This document shows positions 55,219 through 55,690 of a stretch of 55,690 nucleotides of DNA, one piece after another. The position numbers and the translations under genes are program-made. This stretch comes from Yinghuangia seranimata (GTDB taxonomy: Bacteria > Actinomycetota > Actinomycetes > Streptomycetales > Streptomycetaceae). Position 1 is the first letter of the stretch; the number at the start of each line of letters is the position of its first letter. Location: assembly GCF_029953285.1 (NCBI RefSeq), contig NZ_JASAOI010000058.1, forward strand, positions 63,547 through 119,236. The letters run 5' to 3'. A model generated the notes under the pieces. That model had not been told where the DNA came from. It saw only the letters and a program-made list of their open reading frames with translations, and ran no database searches.

Positions 55219-55690
55219 TCAGTCGTGCACGTGCCTGCGCGCCTGGAGCGCCAGCCGTAGGCCGAGCACCGTCTCCGGGTCGTCCAGGTCGGTGCCCAGC
55301 AGCTGCGCGATGCGGGCCAGCCGGTCGTACAGCGTCTGCCGGTTCAGGTGCAGGTCGCGGGCGGTCTCGGCCTTGCGGCCGGCGTGCGTCAGGTAGGCCT
55401 GCAGGGTCGGCAGCAGCGGCTGCCTGGCGGTCTTGTCGTGCTCGAGCAGCGGGCCCACCGCGCGCCGGACGAAGGCGGACAGGTCGGCCTGCTCCCGCAT
55501 GCGCCACAGCAGCAGTTCGATGTCGAGGCGCCGCGCGTCGTACCAGGGCTGTTCGGTCAGGCCCCGGGCCGCCGACGCCGCCTCGGCCGCGTGCCGGAGC
55601 CCGGCCGCCGCGGCCGCCCACGGACCGGCCGCGGCGACCACGACGGCAGGCGGCTGCGGGCTCGGCCCGACGCCCGCGCGGGCGAGTCCG
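55219..55690 (-). CDS. PucR-type transcriptional regulator, C-terminal part
   Basis: The frame is open to the edge of the window, so the N-terminus is missing. The visible ~157 residues end in a PucR C-terminal helix-turn-helix: 'TLQAYLTHAGRKAETARDLH' followed by 'LNRQTLYDRLARIAQLLG'. The GTG at 55641 is an internal codon rather than a necessary start. PucR regulators control purine, amino acid or other catabolic genes. The target is not visible. Confidence 0.85.
   Translation of the reverse strand, partial: GLARAGVGPSPQPPAVVVAAAGPWAAAAAGLRHAAEAASAARGLTEQPWYDARRLDIELLLWRMREQADLSAFVRRAVGPLLEHDKTARQPLLPTLQAYLTHAGRKAETARDLHLNRQTLYDRLARIAQLLGTDLDDPETVLGLRLALQARRHVHD

Overview
The window is chromosomal DNA of a very GC-rich actinomycete, most likely Streptomycetaceae (Streptomyces or a close relative). 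Support comes from third-position GC bias, many GTG/TTG starts, and gene order. The blocks otsB/otsA/gpgS, a second threonine-synthase-like gene plus a small sulfur carrier, csp, solitary groEL, then mqnD/mqnB, DUF2771, MFS, DUF3027, NCS2, MarR and serC match, from memory, the Streptomyces coelicolor SCO4288-SCO4366 core region. I see no CRISPR array, IS element, prophage or canonical tRNA gene.

Region 1 (1-5.7 kb): end of a LytR_C-domain protein, trehalose synthesis (otsB, otsA), glucosyl-3-phosphoglycerate synthase, then a SAM-I riboswitch controlling a two-gene operon. That operon encodes a threonine-synthase-family PLP enzyme and a CysO/MoaD-like carrier ending in Gly-Gly-Cys. The context fits methionine/homocysteine synthesis better than threonine synthesis.

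Region 2 (5.7-11.4 kb): cold-shock protein, CIRCE-controlled groEL, and the most unusual locus in the window. A Ro60/TROVE-like vWA protein is followed, with overlapping stop and start, by an ARPP-1-like protein. Directly upstream is a sequence that folds into a closing stem with a bulge, topped by a complete tRNA-like cloverleaf (8457-8578), the layout of bacterial Y RNAs. Two further hairpins between it and the gene carry loops resembling the anticodon loops of tRNA-Ser(UGA) and tRNA-Asn(GUU). I read this as a Ro ribonucleoprotein locus with an RNA partner that probably mimics tRNA.

Region 3 (11.4-24 kb): DUF4031, an HD phosphohydrolase, a HelD-type RNA polymerase-recycling helicase, bacterial XPB, an ABC exporter, an 824-aa helicase-associated protein, a 145-bp inverted repeat, and two membrane proteins.

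Region 4 (24-32.4 kb): an iron-box-controlled sucrase/ferredoxin-like protein, a second cold-shock-domain protein, the futalosine-pathway menaquinone genes mqnB-mqnD, a lipoprotein, an MFS transporter and DUF3027.

Region 5 (32.4-49.8 kb): a large Hsp90/sacsin-type ATPase, a CtpE-like P-type ATPase, a DUF2530 protein with a long low-complexity N-terminus, NCS2 permease, a MarR regulator next to an MFS exporter, a SigE-family sigma factor overlapping a membrane protein, a secreted propeller-like protein, another MFS transporter and serC.

Region 6 (49.8-55.7 kb): a 979-aa FAD/Fe-S dehydrogenase, two adjacent secreted or membrane-anchored proteins that are diverged paralogues, and the C-terminus of a PucR-type regulator cut by the window edge.
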